Assembly (NCBI GenBank): GCA_036004665.1
Contig: DASYRG010000029.1
Location: 1-64,000, forward strand
Source of the DNA: JACQGZ01 sp036004665
GTDB taxonomy: Bacteria; Sysuimicrobiota; Sysuimicrobiia; Sysuimicrobiales; Humicultoraceae
DNA: 64,000 nt
Direction of reading: 5' to 3'
In this document: positions 7,618 through 15,431 of the stretch, piece by piece
How the letters are laid out: each line of letters opens with the position of its first letter
Position numbering within the stretch: position 1 is the stretch's first letter
The notes under the pieces: model-generated
Databases searched by the model: none
Told to the model about the DNA's origin: nothing
What the model saw: the letters and a program-made list of their open reading frames with translations, nothing else
Made by a program: the position numbers and the translations under genes

Positions 7618-8007
7618 GTGCCCAGAGAGATCGTCAGCACCGACGGTGCACCCACCGCCATCGGTCCCTACTCCCAGGCCATCCGGGCCAACGGGTTTCT
7701 CTTCCTCTCGGGGCAGATCGCCCTGGATCCGCGAACCGGGCAACTGGTGGGCGCCGACGTTAAGCAGCAGACGCGGCAGGTGTTGGACAACGTCAGCGCG
7801 GTCCTCGAGGCCGCCGGATCGTCCCTCAGCAGGGTCGTGAAGTGTACGGTCTTCCTCGCGGACATGAACGACTTCGGCCCGATGAACGAGGAGTATGGCT
7901 CCTTCTTCCGCGATCAGCCGCCGGCGCGCTCGACGCTGCAAGCCGCCCGCCTGCCCCGCAACGCCCTCGTCGAGATCGAGGTGGTGGCTCTCGCCGGCAA
8001 GGACTAA
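7618..8007 (+). CDS. ridA: RidA-family enamine/imine deaminase
   Basis: A 129-residue RidA/YjgF/Rid protein that hydrolyses reactive 2-aminoacrylate and related enamines. These leak from PLP enzymes acting on serine and cysteine, which are plentiful in the upstream operon. Visible motifs are GPYSQAI near residues 19-25, FLSGQIALDP, and the catalytic arginine region PARSTLQAARLPRNALVEIE near the C-terminus. The start is GTG 7618, 11 bp after the anti-sigma stop. Upstream in-frame codons lie inside the anti-sigma gene and do not match the family. Confidence 0.93.
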   Translation: MPREIVSTDGAPTAIGPYSQAIRANGFLFLSGQIALDPRTGQLVGADVKQQTRQVLDNVSAVLEAAGSSLSRVVKCTVFLADMNDFGPMNEEYGSFFRDQPPARSTLQAARLPRNALVEIEVVALAGKD

Positions 8008-8010
8008 AGT

Positions 8011-8359
8011 GTGGTCGTCCGTGCATTGGCCCTGTTGCTCGCCCGGTACAGTGCGTTCATCCTTGTGCCCGTGGCCCTGATCGTCTAGCTGGTCAGCCGG
8101 TCGCGCGGTTAGGACTTCCCCACGCTGCTGTCCAACGTGCTCTTCGTCGGGGTGGGCGCGCTGCTCTTTGCCATCCTTCGCCGGCGGGCGCGGGCAGGCG
8201 TGGGAGGCGCAGATGGCGGGACGGCTGGCCGGGACCACCGACCACATGCGACAGGCGCACGCCGACTGGGACGCCACCTGGGGCAGCCAGACGAAATTCG
8301 TGATCTGCCGCGTCTATACGGGGCTGGTCGGCGCCCTCGTCTACGCAGTCCTGCACTGA
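8011..8359 (+). pseudogene. Degraded small membrane protein (two amber stops and a frameshift)
   Basis: From GTG 8011 the frame reads ARYSAFILVPVALIV, TAG (8086), LVSRSRG, TAG (8110), DFPTLLSNVLFVGVGALLFA. It then appears to shift by one base near 8170 into a frame ending at TGA 8357-8359 with TKFVICRVYTGLVGALVYAV. Both TAG codons could be single G-to-A changes of TGG (Trp), which would restore a two- to three-helix membrane protein of about 115 residues. I do not recognise the family. Sequencing error or amber suppression are alternatives. Confidence 0.5.
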
Positions 8360-8432
8360 GCCGGTAGGGGTTTTTCGCCCAAAGCCACTGCAAAAACCAG
8401 TTGCCATAGCGACCTTTCCTCTTAGGGATGCT

Positions 8433-8804
8433 GTGCATTCCCCGGGAGGACGGGGTCCTCGAATGATTCTCATCACGAGAAAATGGCTGATCCAAAGTTG
8501 CAGTGTGGACGAATCCAAGATCCAGTATGCTGTTCAGATCCATGAGAGGGCTGATATTCAAGGCGCCGTCAAATTCTGGGCGGAGCTTCTGACATTACCA
8601 TTACAAGTCATTCGCGTGCATCTCAAGAGGCATAATCCCTCACCGGGTAGGAAGAATATCGGTCGTGATTACTGTGGTACGATGAGGATGCGAGTCAGGC
8701 AGAGCACCGCGCTGAATCATCGGATTGCTGGCTGGATTCACGGTATTGCTGACGCTGCGGGGTCGGCTAACGGTAAGCCGTCGGCCTTTGAAGCCGAAAA
8801 TTAG
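8433..8804 (+). pseudogene. Truncated conserved hypothetical of an HTH-associated family, lower GC
   Basis: The segment YAVQIHERADIQGAVKFWAE (about residues 31-50), then LKRHNPSPGRKNIGRDY and VRQSTALNHRIAGWIHGI, resembles the C-terminal module of an actinobacterial/Chloroflexi hypothetical family with an IHESADV-like motif, an FW-A-E helix and LKRHNP-x4-KN. Such proteins usually carry an N-terminal helix-turn-helix, which is absent here. The base composition is clearly less GC-rich than neighbouring genes, suggesting acquisition. The last ~17 codons run into a tRNA-Gln gene, so the natural 3' end is probably lost. Probably non-functional. Confidence 0.5.
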
Positions 8805-8829
8805 GGATCGACACCCTACCCCGCAGCCA
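8756..8829 (+). tRNA. tRNA-Gln (anticodon TTG)
   Basis: A full cloverleaf of 74 nt. The acceptor TGCGGGG (8756-8762) pairs perfectly with CCCCGCA (8819-8825). The D-arm is GGC/GCC with a TAACGGTAA loop. The anticodon stem TCGGC/GCCGA encloses CTTTGAA, with anticodon TTG at 8788-8790 reading CAA. The T-stem is TAGGG/CCCTA. The discriminator is G and CCA is encoded (8827-8829). Bases 8-9 are TC, as in E. coli tRNA-Gln. The T-loop is ATCGACA, so the usual T54 is A, the one unusual feature. It lies within the decayed patch and overlaps the end of the preceding open frame. Confidence 0.9.
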
Positions 8830-8920
8830 AACAATGGGCCCTGAGTGCGCGAGGAGAATACTCCGGGCACCACCGTCTTGTCTGTGTTGACTCCTCGCCC
8901 GCCAAGTAGGTGAGCCTGGC

Positions 8921-8957
8921 TCCGCCGCGAACCTCTCTTCAGGTTCGCCCCGGCGGA
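8921..8957 (+). other. Strong stem-loop upstream of the FAD oxidoreductase
   Basis: TCCGCC (8921-8926) and GCGAACCT (8927-8934) pair with AGGTTCGC (8941-8948) and GGCGGA (8952-8957). This gives a 14-bp stem with a three-base bulge and a six-base loop. AGGTTCGC occurs again at 8957-8964, so an alternative pairing of the same left arm is possible. No T-run follows, so it is not a standard terminator. It may be a leader structure. Confidence 0.5.
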
Positions 8958-9057
8958 GGTTCGCGACGACCCCTCACGGTGCGTTCACGGTGTCTCATTC
9001 CCGCTTCCTGGAGGCGCTGGCCTCGCGGGTCACCCGGACGCTCGTCGCAGCCTCGCC

Positions 9058-10383
9058 ATGATCGCGGACTTCCGCGAGAAGAGTTTCTGGCTCAGCCAAG
9101 ATCCCTACGAGCCCACTCCACCCCTGCAGGGTCCGACGAGGGTAGACGTGGCCATCGTCGGGGGCGGGTTCGCCGGACTCTCCACCGCGTACTTCCTTCG
9201 TCGCGCCGCGCCCTCGCTGCGCGTGGCCGTGCTGGAAGCTGGGGTGGTCGGCTATGGGGGGAGCGGTCGGAACGCCGGCTTCGCCATGACGCTCTTCGGC
9301 CTCAGCCTCCCCATGACGGTCGCGCGGTTCGGACGCCGGCGGGCCATGGAGGCGTACCGATTCATGGCGGGCGCAGTCGATCACCTGCAGGCGCTCATCG
9401 CCGAGTGGGGGATCGCCTGCGACCTCGAGCCCAATGGCTTCCTGCGCGTCGCCACCAGCCGGACACAGCTCCGCCACCTCGAGCACGAGCACGCGCTCGC
9501 CCAGCGGATGGGCATCGAGGACCTGGCATTCCTGGACGCCTCGACCGTGCGGCAGCGGGTCGAGTCGCCGCTGTATCTGGGCGCACTCTTTGAGCGGCGG
9601 TGCGCGCTGGTGAACCCCGCTCGGCTGACCCGGGGGCTCAAGCGCATCGCTCAGAGCGCGGGGGCGGAGATCTACGAAGGGACGCCGGTGGTTGCGCTGC
9701 GCCGGGGGGCGCGCCTGCGGCTCGACACTCCCGCCGGCCCCGTCGAAACGGACAAGGTCGTCCTCGCCACCAACGCGTTCTCCGCGGCCTTTGCCCCTCT
9801 TCGCTCGAAGCAGGTACCGATCTTCACCCACATCGTCCTCACGGAACCGCTCGATCAGGCGCGGCTCTCCCCGATCGGCTGGCATCGCCGTGAGGGCATT
9901 GAGGATTCGCGGAACCTGATCCACTACTATCGCCTCACCGCCGATAACCGGCTCCTCATGGGCGGGGGAGACGCCCACTACTACTACAACAGCGGGCTTG
10001 GCCGGGAGAGCCGGCCCGCCACGTTTGCCGCCCTCGAGGACTACATCGGCCAGGTGTTTCCGCATTTGCGGGGAGTACGGATCGGCCGGCGCTGGGGAGG
10101 GCCGATCTCTGGGACGTTGGACATGACCCCGGGGATCGGAACCTTCCGAAGTGATCGGCGAATCTCCTACGCTCTGGGATGTATGGGTCACGGTGTCTCG
10201 CTCATGCCAATGGCCGGGCAAATCCCCCGAGATCTCGTCCTCGAGCGTGACACCGACCTGACCCGCCTGTTCTTCGTCAACCGCCGGGTGCCGCCGCTGC
10301 CGCCCGAGCCCTTCCGGTTCCTGGTTGCCCGGTCGATCCTCGGATTCATGCGCTGGCAGGACCGTCGCGACGAACGGCGCTGA
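9058..10383 (+). CDS. FAD-dependent amino-acid/amine oxidoreductase (DadA/PuuB-like)
   Basis: A 441-residue DAO-superfamily flavoenzyme. The dinucleotide-binding motif VAIVGGGFAGLSTAYFLRR covers residues 31-49. A second FAD segment is at YGGSGRNAGFA, and a C-terminal GCMGHGVSLMPMAGQ closes the flavin site, as in gamma-glutamylputrescine and glycine oxidase relatives. It would oxidise a secondary or primary amine or D-amino acid, but the substrate cannot be read from sequence. The start is ATG 9058. Seven bases separate it from the M28-like gene, so the two are probably co-transcribed. Confidence 0.85.
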   Translation: MIADFREKSFWLSQDPYEPTPPLQGPTRVDVAIVGGGFAGLSTAYFLRRAAPSLRVAVLEAGVVGYGGSGRNAGFAMTLFGLSLPMTVARFGRRRAMEAYRFMAGAVDHLQALIAEWGIACDLEPNGFLRVATSRTQLRHLEHEHALAQRMGIEDLAFLDASTVRQRVESPLYLGALFERRCALVNPARLTRGLKRIAQSAGAEIYEGTPVVALRRGARLRLDTPAGPVETDKVVLATNAFSAAFAPLRSKQVPIFTHIVLTEPLDQARLSPIGWHRREGIEDSRNLIHYYRLTADNRLLMGGGDAHYYYNSGLGRESRPATFAALEDYIGQVFPHLRGVRIGRRWGGPISGTLDMTPGIGTFRSDRRISYALGCMGHGVSLMPMAGQIPRDLVLERDTDLTRLFFVNRRVPPLPPEPFRFLVARSILGFMRWQDRRDERR

Positions 10384-10389
10384 GAGCGG

Positions 10390-12057
10390 GTGCGGGCCTC
10401 CGGATGGGTTCTGGCGGGGTACCTTGCGGCGGTGGCGGGAGTGGTGCCGGCCGTCTGGCTGGCAGCGGCGCCGCCGGCCGTCGCCCTCTGGCAGGGCACG
10501 CCCCGGTTTGAGGCCGTCGCCGCATATCGCCAGGCAGCCCGGTTGGCCGAAGGGTTCCCCTACCGTCCGACCGGCTCTGCGGGAGCGGCCGCGGCCGCTC
10601 GGTGGCTCGAGGGGGAGCTCCGCGGGTTAGGGCTCCAGGCGGGGGTGCAACGCGGAGAGGCGCTCCTGGGCGGGCGGCGTGTCCCGCTGATGAACGTCTA
10701 CGCGGTCAGGCCCGGTCGACGCCGCGAGACAGTGGTCATCGTTGCGAATTTTGATATGGCGCCGACCTCCTATCAGGCAGCCAGCGACACCGCCGCGGGG
10801 GTCGGCGTGCTCCTCGAGCTGGCGCGGGTCTTTGCCCGGGAGGCGCACGAGCGCACCCTCCTCTTCGTCGCCCCCGACGGCGAGGAGTGGGGGATGTTGG
10901 GGGCGCGTCTCTTCGCCTTTGATCCACCCGTGTCTGATCCGCTCGTGGCGTCCGTCGTCGTGGAGGATCTGGCCATCGGCCGCCTGATGCGTCTCAGCCC
11001 CACGATGACGGGACAATTCGGCGGCTACACGCCGATGTGGCTGCGGGAGGTGGCGCGGCGGGCCACTCAGGCGGAAGGGATCGAATTCGCCGATCCCCCG
11101 CTCGCGCTCGAATACGCCGACCGCGCCGTGCTCATCTCTGCCACCGACCAAGGGCCGTTCCTCGCCGCCGGGATTCCCTCGATTGAACTGACCACGGAAG
11201 GGGACCACCCGGTTCTCCAGGATGAGATCTATCATGCCCCCGGCGACCTCATGCCGCTGATGCGCGTCGACGCCTTCCACACCTTCGGTCGGATCGCGGA
11301 GCGGATGGTGCGGACGCTGGATACGATCATGATCCCGCGGGAGGAAGTGGGCGTGCGGCTCCCCGACGGCCGGGTCGCCTCCGGATGGCCGCTGCGGCTG
11401 GCCCAGATCGCCCTCTTCATGCCTCTGCTGATGGCGACAATCCGTACGACGAGAGGAGATCCCTGGCTGCGGGCGTTGGGGGAGACGCTCCGCCGCGTCG
11501 CCGTCCTCACGGCGGTCTACGGAGCCGTCCGCCTCCTGCCTGCCCTTGGCGTGGTGCCTGGATATGAACTCTACCCTCCACCCCCCAAGCACCCGCTGCT
11601 GTATCAGCCGCAGGTGGTGCCGCTGCTGTTCCCAGTGCTGGTGGGAATCCTCGTGGTGCTGATCGTCCGCTCGGCTTGGCCGCCCCCGGCGTTGCCCGCA
11701 CGGGAACGGAGGGCCGGAGCGCTGCTCGCGATGACCCTGCTTGCGCTCCTGGTCCTCTGGGAGAACCCGTTTGCGGCGACGACCTTCCTGCTGCTGCCCG
11801 CCTGGTTCTGGGTGTGGGTCTCCCCCGGCTCGCTGCCGCGGACGATTCTCGACGCTGTGCTGCTCGTGGCCGGATGGGCGGTTGTCGGGGTACTGATCCA
11901 GGTCCAGACCGGGCTGCTCTTTGGCGCGCATCTCCCCTGGTATTTCCTGCTGGGGACGGCGTATGGACAATTCACGGCGACGCGATCGCTGGCCACACTG
12001 GCGCTGATGGCCATCTGGACCCAGCTCGTCCAGGTTGGGCGCCCCGTCCAGACCTGA
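10390..12057 (+). CDS. Membrane-anchored M28-family peptidase-like protein, altered zinc site
   Basis: A 555-residue protein: an N-terminal membrane segment (about 7-30), an M28-like domain (about 40-310), then several hydrophobic helices from ~330 to the end. Expected M28 ligands are partly present: D133 in ASDTAAGVGV, E165-E166 in DGEEWGMLGA, E/D near 192-193 and the final histidine in EIYHAPGD. The first ligand motif HxD is NFD (N120-F-D122), so the leading histidine is missing. Activity may be lost or altered, as in non-peptidase M28 relatives. The start is GTG 10390. Confidence 0.7.
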   Translation: MRASGWVLAGYLAAVAGVVPAVWLAAAPPAVALWQGTPRFEAVAAYRQAARLAEGFPYRPTGSAGAAAAARWLEGELRGLGLQAGVQRGEALLGGRRVPLMNVYAVRPGRRRETVVIVANFDMAPTSYQAASDTAAGVGVLLELARVFAREAHERTLLFVAPDGEEWGMLGARLFAFDPPVSDPLVASVVVEDLAIGRLMRLSPTMTGQFGGYTPMWLREVARRATQAEGIEFADPPLALEYADRAVLISATDQGPFLAAGIPSIELTTEGDHPVLQDEIYHAPGDLMPLMRVDAFHTFGRIAERMVRTLDTIMIPREEVGVRLPDGRVASGWPLRLAQIALFMPLLMATIRTTRGDPWLRALGETLRRVAVLTAVYGAVRLLPALGVVPGYELYPPPPKHPLLYQPQVVPLLFPVLVGILVVLIVRSAWPPPALPARERRAGALLAMTLLALLVLWENPFAATTFLLLPAWFWVWVSPGSLPRTILDAVLLVAGWAVVGVLIQVQTGLLFGAHLPWYFLLGTAYGQFTATRSLATLALMAIWTQLVQVGRPVQT

Positions 12058-12108
12058 AGGAGCGCTCCCGCTGGCCCTGAAGGAGCGCTCCCGCTGGCCC
12101 TGAAGGAG
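12053..12108 (+). repeat. 23-bp tandem repeat, 2.4 copies, covering the end of the M28-like gene
   Basis: Copies occupy 12053-12075 and 12076-12098, with a partial copy at 12099-12108. Each starts CCTGAAGGAG and contains the palindrome GGAGCGCTCC. The first copy contains the TGA stop of the upstream gene. The palindromes could form small hairpins in the transcript, but there is no T-tract. Confidence 0.9.
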
Positions 12109-12176
12109 AAGATGGGTTTCGCCAGAATCCGGCTGAGTAGGTCGTTCACTCACCGAGCAGCCGCTCCGGAGGTTGC

Positions 12177-13667
12177 ATGATCCTCCGCCCGATCATCCTC
12201 GCCGCAGGCGTCGGCACAAGGATGAAATCGACCCTCCCCAAAGTGCTGCACCGCGTCTGCGGGCGGCCGATGATCCGCTTTGTCCTCGATGCCGTGGCAG
12301 AGGCGGGGTTCGGCCATCCCGTCGTGGTCGTGGGGCGCGGCGCCGACGCCGTGCGGGCGGAAGTGGGGAAGGGCGGCGTCATCTTCGCCGAGCAGCCCGA
12401 GCAGCGCGGCACCGCGGACGCGGTCCGGGTGGGGCTCGGCGCGGCCGGCGAGGGCGAGATCCTGGTTCTCTACGGCGACGTCCCCCTGGTCCGGGCGGCC
12501 ACGCTGGGCGCGCTGGTCGCCCGCCAACGCGAGGCGCATCCCGCCATCACCCTCCTCACCGCCCACCTGGAGGACCCCACCGGCTACGGCCGGATCGTGC
12601 GGGGGTCCGATGGCGGCGTGGCGCGCATCGTCGAGGAGGCCGATGCCACCCCCGAGGAGCGCGCCATCAAGGAGATCAATCCGGGGACGTACGTCTTTGA
12701 CGGCGCCGTCCTGCGCGAGGGGTTGGGTCAGCTCCGGCCGGCCAACGCACAGGGAGAGTACTACCTGACCGATCTGATCGGGTGGGCGCTGGCCTCGGGA
12801 CGGCGCGTCGAGGCCCTCGCCGCGGAGGATGCCGTCGAGGTGCTGGGTGTCAATTCTCGCCGCGACCTGGCGCTGGCCGAATCCGCCATGCGCGTGCGGC
12901 TGCTGGAGGGGTTGATGGACGCGGGGGTGACGGTCGTCGACCCGCGCGCCACCTACGTGCACGCCGGGGTGAGCGTGGGTGAAGAGACGGTGATCCATCC
13001 GGGCTGTTCCCTGGAGGGGACGACCCGGGTGGGCCGTGGCTGTGTCCTCGGTCCCAACGCGCGGCTGGTCGACGCGGTGATCGGGGACCGCGTCACCGTG
13101 GTGGCCTCGACGATCGTGCAGTCGACGATGGCAGACGGCAGCCGCATCGGCCCCTACAGCCACCTGCGTCCGGGGACGCGTGTGGGACGAGGGGTAGAGA
13201 TCGGCAACTTCGCGGAGATGAAGAACAGCACCATCGGCGACGGCAGCAAGGTGCATCACAAGTCCTACCTGGGAGACGCGACGCTGGGGCTGCGGGTGAA
13301 CGTCGGGGCGGGCACCATCACCTGCAATTTGCGCGACCGCAGCGGGAAGAAGTGGCCCACGATCATCGAGGATGACGCCTTCATCGGCAGCGACTCCATG
13401 CTCGTCGCGCCGGTGCGGATCGGGCGCGGGGCGACGACCGGCGCGGGATCCGTCGTCACGAAGGACGTCCCCGCGGGCGCGGTGGTCGTCGGAGTGCCCG
13501 CGCGCATCCTCCGATCCGGTGGGGCCCCTCCGGCGGCGGCCCCGGGGGTCGCCCTTGATGGGCGGAAGCCGGTTTCGGGGAAGCGGGCGCCGCCCCCCGC
13601 TGCGCCGGCACGCCGGCGGGTGGGCACCTCCCGCCGCGGGCGCGGGCGGTCGGGGCGGGGACGGTGA
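12177..13667 (+). CDS. glmU: Bifunctional GlmU (GlcN-1-P acetyltransferase / GlcNAc-1-P uridylyltransferase)
   Basis: GlmU makes UDP-GlcNAc, the common precursor for peptidoglycan, lipid A and the WecA/WecB pathway nearby. The N-terminal nucleotidyltransferase shows LAAGVGTRMKSTLPKVLHRV (valine where lysine is common in GxGTRM), EQPEQRGTADAV and YGDVPL. The C-terminal left-handed beta-helix runs from ~250, with GNFAEMKNSTIG and NVGAGTITCN. At 496 aa it is about 40 residues longer than usual because of an arginine/proline-rich tail. The ATG at 12177 has GGAGG six bases upstream. Its stop overlaps prs. Confidence 0.96.
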   Translation: MILRPIILAAGVGTRMKSTLPKVLHRVCGRPMIRFVLDAVAEAGFGHPVVVVGRGADAVRAEVGKGGVIFAEQPEQRGTADAVRVGLGAAGEGEILVLYGDVPLVRAATLGALVARQREAHPAITLLTAHLEDPTGYGRIVRGSDGGVARIVEEADATPEERAIKEINPGTYVFDGAVLREGLGQLRPANAQGEYYLTDLIGWALASGRRVEALAAEDAVEVLGVNSRRDLALAESAMRVRLLEGLMDAGVTVVDPRATYVHAGVSVGEETVIHPGCSLEGTTRVGRGCVLGPNARLVDAVIGDRVTVVASTIVQSTMADGSRIGPYSHLRPGTRVGRGVEIGNFAEMKNSTIGDGSKVHHKSYLGDATLGLRVNVGAGTITCNLRDRSGKKWPTIIEDDAFIGSDSMLVAPVRIGRGATTGAGSVVTKDVPAGAVVVGVPARILRSGGAPPAAAPGVALDGRKPVSGKRAPPPAAPARRRVGTSRRGRGRSGRGR

Positions 13668-14626
13668 GCGGGCGGGCGCTGAAAGTCTTCACCGGCTCGG
13701 GCAATCCCGATCTGACGCAGGAAGTCGCCGACTACCTGGACATTCCCCTCGGGGAGATGACCCTCACCCGCTTCGCCGACGGGGAGGTGGGGATCAGCAT
13801 CGACGAGTCGGTGCGCGGCTGTGACGTCTTCGTCGTCCAGCCCACCTCGCCGCCGGTGAACGAGCACCTGATGCAACTGCTGGTCATTATTGACGCGATG
13901 CGCCGCGCCTCGGCCGCGCGGATCACCGCGGTGATCCCGTACTTCGGCTACGGCCGGCAGGACCGGAAGACCCGCCCCCGCGAGCCGATCAGCAGCAAGC
14001 TGGTGGCCAACCTGCTCACGACCGCGGGAACCTCCCGCATCCTCACCGTCGACCTGCACGCCGGACAGATCCGGGGGTTCTTCGACATTCCCCTGGACCA
14101 TCTGCCGTCGCGGATGCTGCTGGCCGACGACGTGCGCCGCCGCTTCGGGGAGAACCTAGTCATTGTCTCCCCGGACATCGGCGGCACCCAGCGCGCCCGC
14201 GAGTTTGCCGCCTTCCTCGGCGCGCCCATTGCCATCATCGACAAGCGGCGCGATCGACCCAACCAGGTGCGGGAGATCGTCCACGTCATCGGCAAGGTCT
14301 ATCGCCGCCGCGCCGTCATCGTCGACGACATCGCCGACACAGGCGGCACGTTGACGATGGGCGCTCAGGCACTGCTGAACCGGGGGGTGGTGGAGGTGGC
14401 GGCGTACGTCACCCACGCCATCCTCTCCGGCCCGGCGATCGACCGCATCGCCGCCAGCCCGCTGCGTGAACTGGTCGTGACCAACACCGTACCCCTGCCT
14501 CCGGAGAAGGCGCTGGAGAAGATCCGCGTGATCTCGGTGGCCCCGCTCCTGGGGGAGGCGATCCGGCGGATCCACGAAGACCGCTCGGTGAGCACCCTCT
14601 TCGAGTTCCTGCCTCAGCCCGTCTAG
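13664..14626 (+). CDS. prs: Ribose-phosphate pyrophosphokinase
   Basis: PRPP synthetase converts ribose-5-phosphate and ATP to PRPP for purine, pyrimidine, His and Trp synthesis. At 320 aa it has TRFADGEVGI, PYFGYGRQDRKTRPREPISS (about residues 93-112) and the PRPP loop VIVDDIADTGGTLT (about 213-226). The GTG start overlaps the glmU stop, an arrangement (glmU-prs) seen in many Gram-positive and Terrabacteria genomes. It converges with the methyltransferase on the other strand, sharing the palindromic CTAG at their stops. Confidence 0.97.
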   Translation: MSGRALKVFTGSGNPDLTQEVADYLDIPLGEMTLTRFADGEVGISIDESVRGCDVFVVQPTSPPVNEHLMQLLVIIDAMRRASAARITAVIPYFGYGRQDRKTRPREPISSKLVANLLTTAGTSRILTVDLHAGQIRGFFDIPLDHLPSRMLLADDVRRRFGENLVIVSPDIGGTQRAREFAAFLGAPIAIIDKRRDRPNQVREIVHVIGKVYRRRAVIVDDIADTGGTLTMGAQALLNRGVVEVAAYVTHAILSGPAIDRIAASPLRELVVTNTVPLPPEKALEKIRVISVAPLLGEAIRRIHEDRSVSTLFEFLPQPV

Positions 14627-15303
14627 CCCGCTGACGGCAGGCGGACGGCAAACAGCCTCCAGGTCACTGGCTCGAGGAACGCAAAGAGTCGTCGCTCCGC
14701 AAAGACGGCTTGAAGATACCTGTGGGAGCCCACCAGGGTGCGCTTGGGCCAGTCGCCCTGTCCGAGAATGTAGGATTGCACGGGAAATGTGTTCGCGAAG
14801 ACGGCCAGGCCCCCCACGCGCAGCAGCCGCACTACCTCCCCCAGCCAGCGCGGAGGCTCGCTGTGGGTGGCATCGTCAAAGATCAGATCGTAGGCGCCGC
14901 GCAGGGTCCGCAGGACGACGGCGGCGTCGCCGACTCGGATCAGCACACGGCGGCTGACGCCCAGGGATCGGAAATTCTCCTGGGCCAGCACGGCGTGCTC
15001 CGGAACACTCTCTACCGTCTCCACGCGGCCGCTCGGCGAGAGCGCCGTGGCCATCCATGCTGCGCTGTAGCCAAGGCCACACCCGATCTCCAGCACTCGC
15101 CTAGCGCCGACGAGGTGCATACACGCCTGGAGGAAGCGACCGGTGATCGGACTGCTCGGATACACGGTGCAGTCGGGGCCGTGTCTCTCCCGGTGCCGCT
15201 TCGACTGTTCCCGGATGCGGCGCAGCAGTGGAGGCTCAGGCTCGAGCCTCAAGACGTACCTGCGGATTCTCTGTAGGTCACCGTCCGAAAGTGTCAGCCC
15301 CAT
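14623..15303 (-). CDS. Class I SAM-dependent O-methyltransferase
   Basis: The only clear gene on the minus strand. The product of 226 residues has the AdoMet motif VLEIGCGLGYSAAWMA, then VETVESVPEHA as the acidic second motif, LIFDDATH, and LLRVGGLAVFAN. This matches the O-methyltransferase family 3 / caffeoyl-CoA or catechol methyltransferase type. The substrate is unknown. I start at the ATG at 15303, preceded by GAGGAG at a seven-base gap; the frame could extend to 15357 but without a ribosome-binding site. It is divergent from wecA and convergent with prs. Confidence 0.85.
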   Translation of the reverse strand: MGLTLSDGDLQRIRRYVLRLEPEPPLLRRIREQSKRHRERHGPDCTVYPSSPITGRFLQACMHLVGARRVLEIGCGLGYSAAWMATALSPSGRVETVESVPEHAVLAQENFRSLGVSRRVLIRVGDAAVVLRTLRGAYDLIFDDATHSEPPRWLGEVVRLLRVGGLAVFANTFPVQSYILGQGDWPKRTLVGSHRYLQAVFAERRLFAFLEPVTWRLFAVRLPSAG

Positions 15304-15431
15304 CGCGTTCTCCTCGCTCAGATCGTGGAGTGCTCCGACCTTCGACGCCGATATCACGCGGCCTCCGGGGCGGTGAGGCGAGGAAAGGTCTGTTGCCAGG
15401 GGTTGAACGCTCTCCCTAGAATGGTCTCTCC

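Noticed and set aside
12053..12108. Rho-independent terminator formed by the GGAGCGCTCC palindromes
   Set aside because: The stems are only five base pairs with no loop and no T-tract, so the sequence is better described as a tandem repeat.
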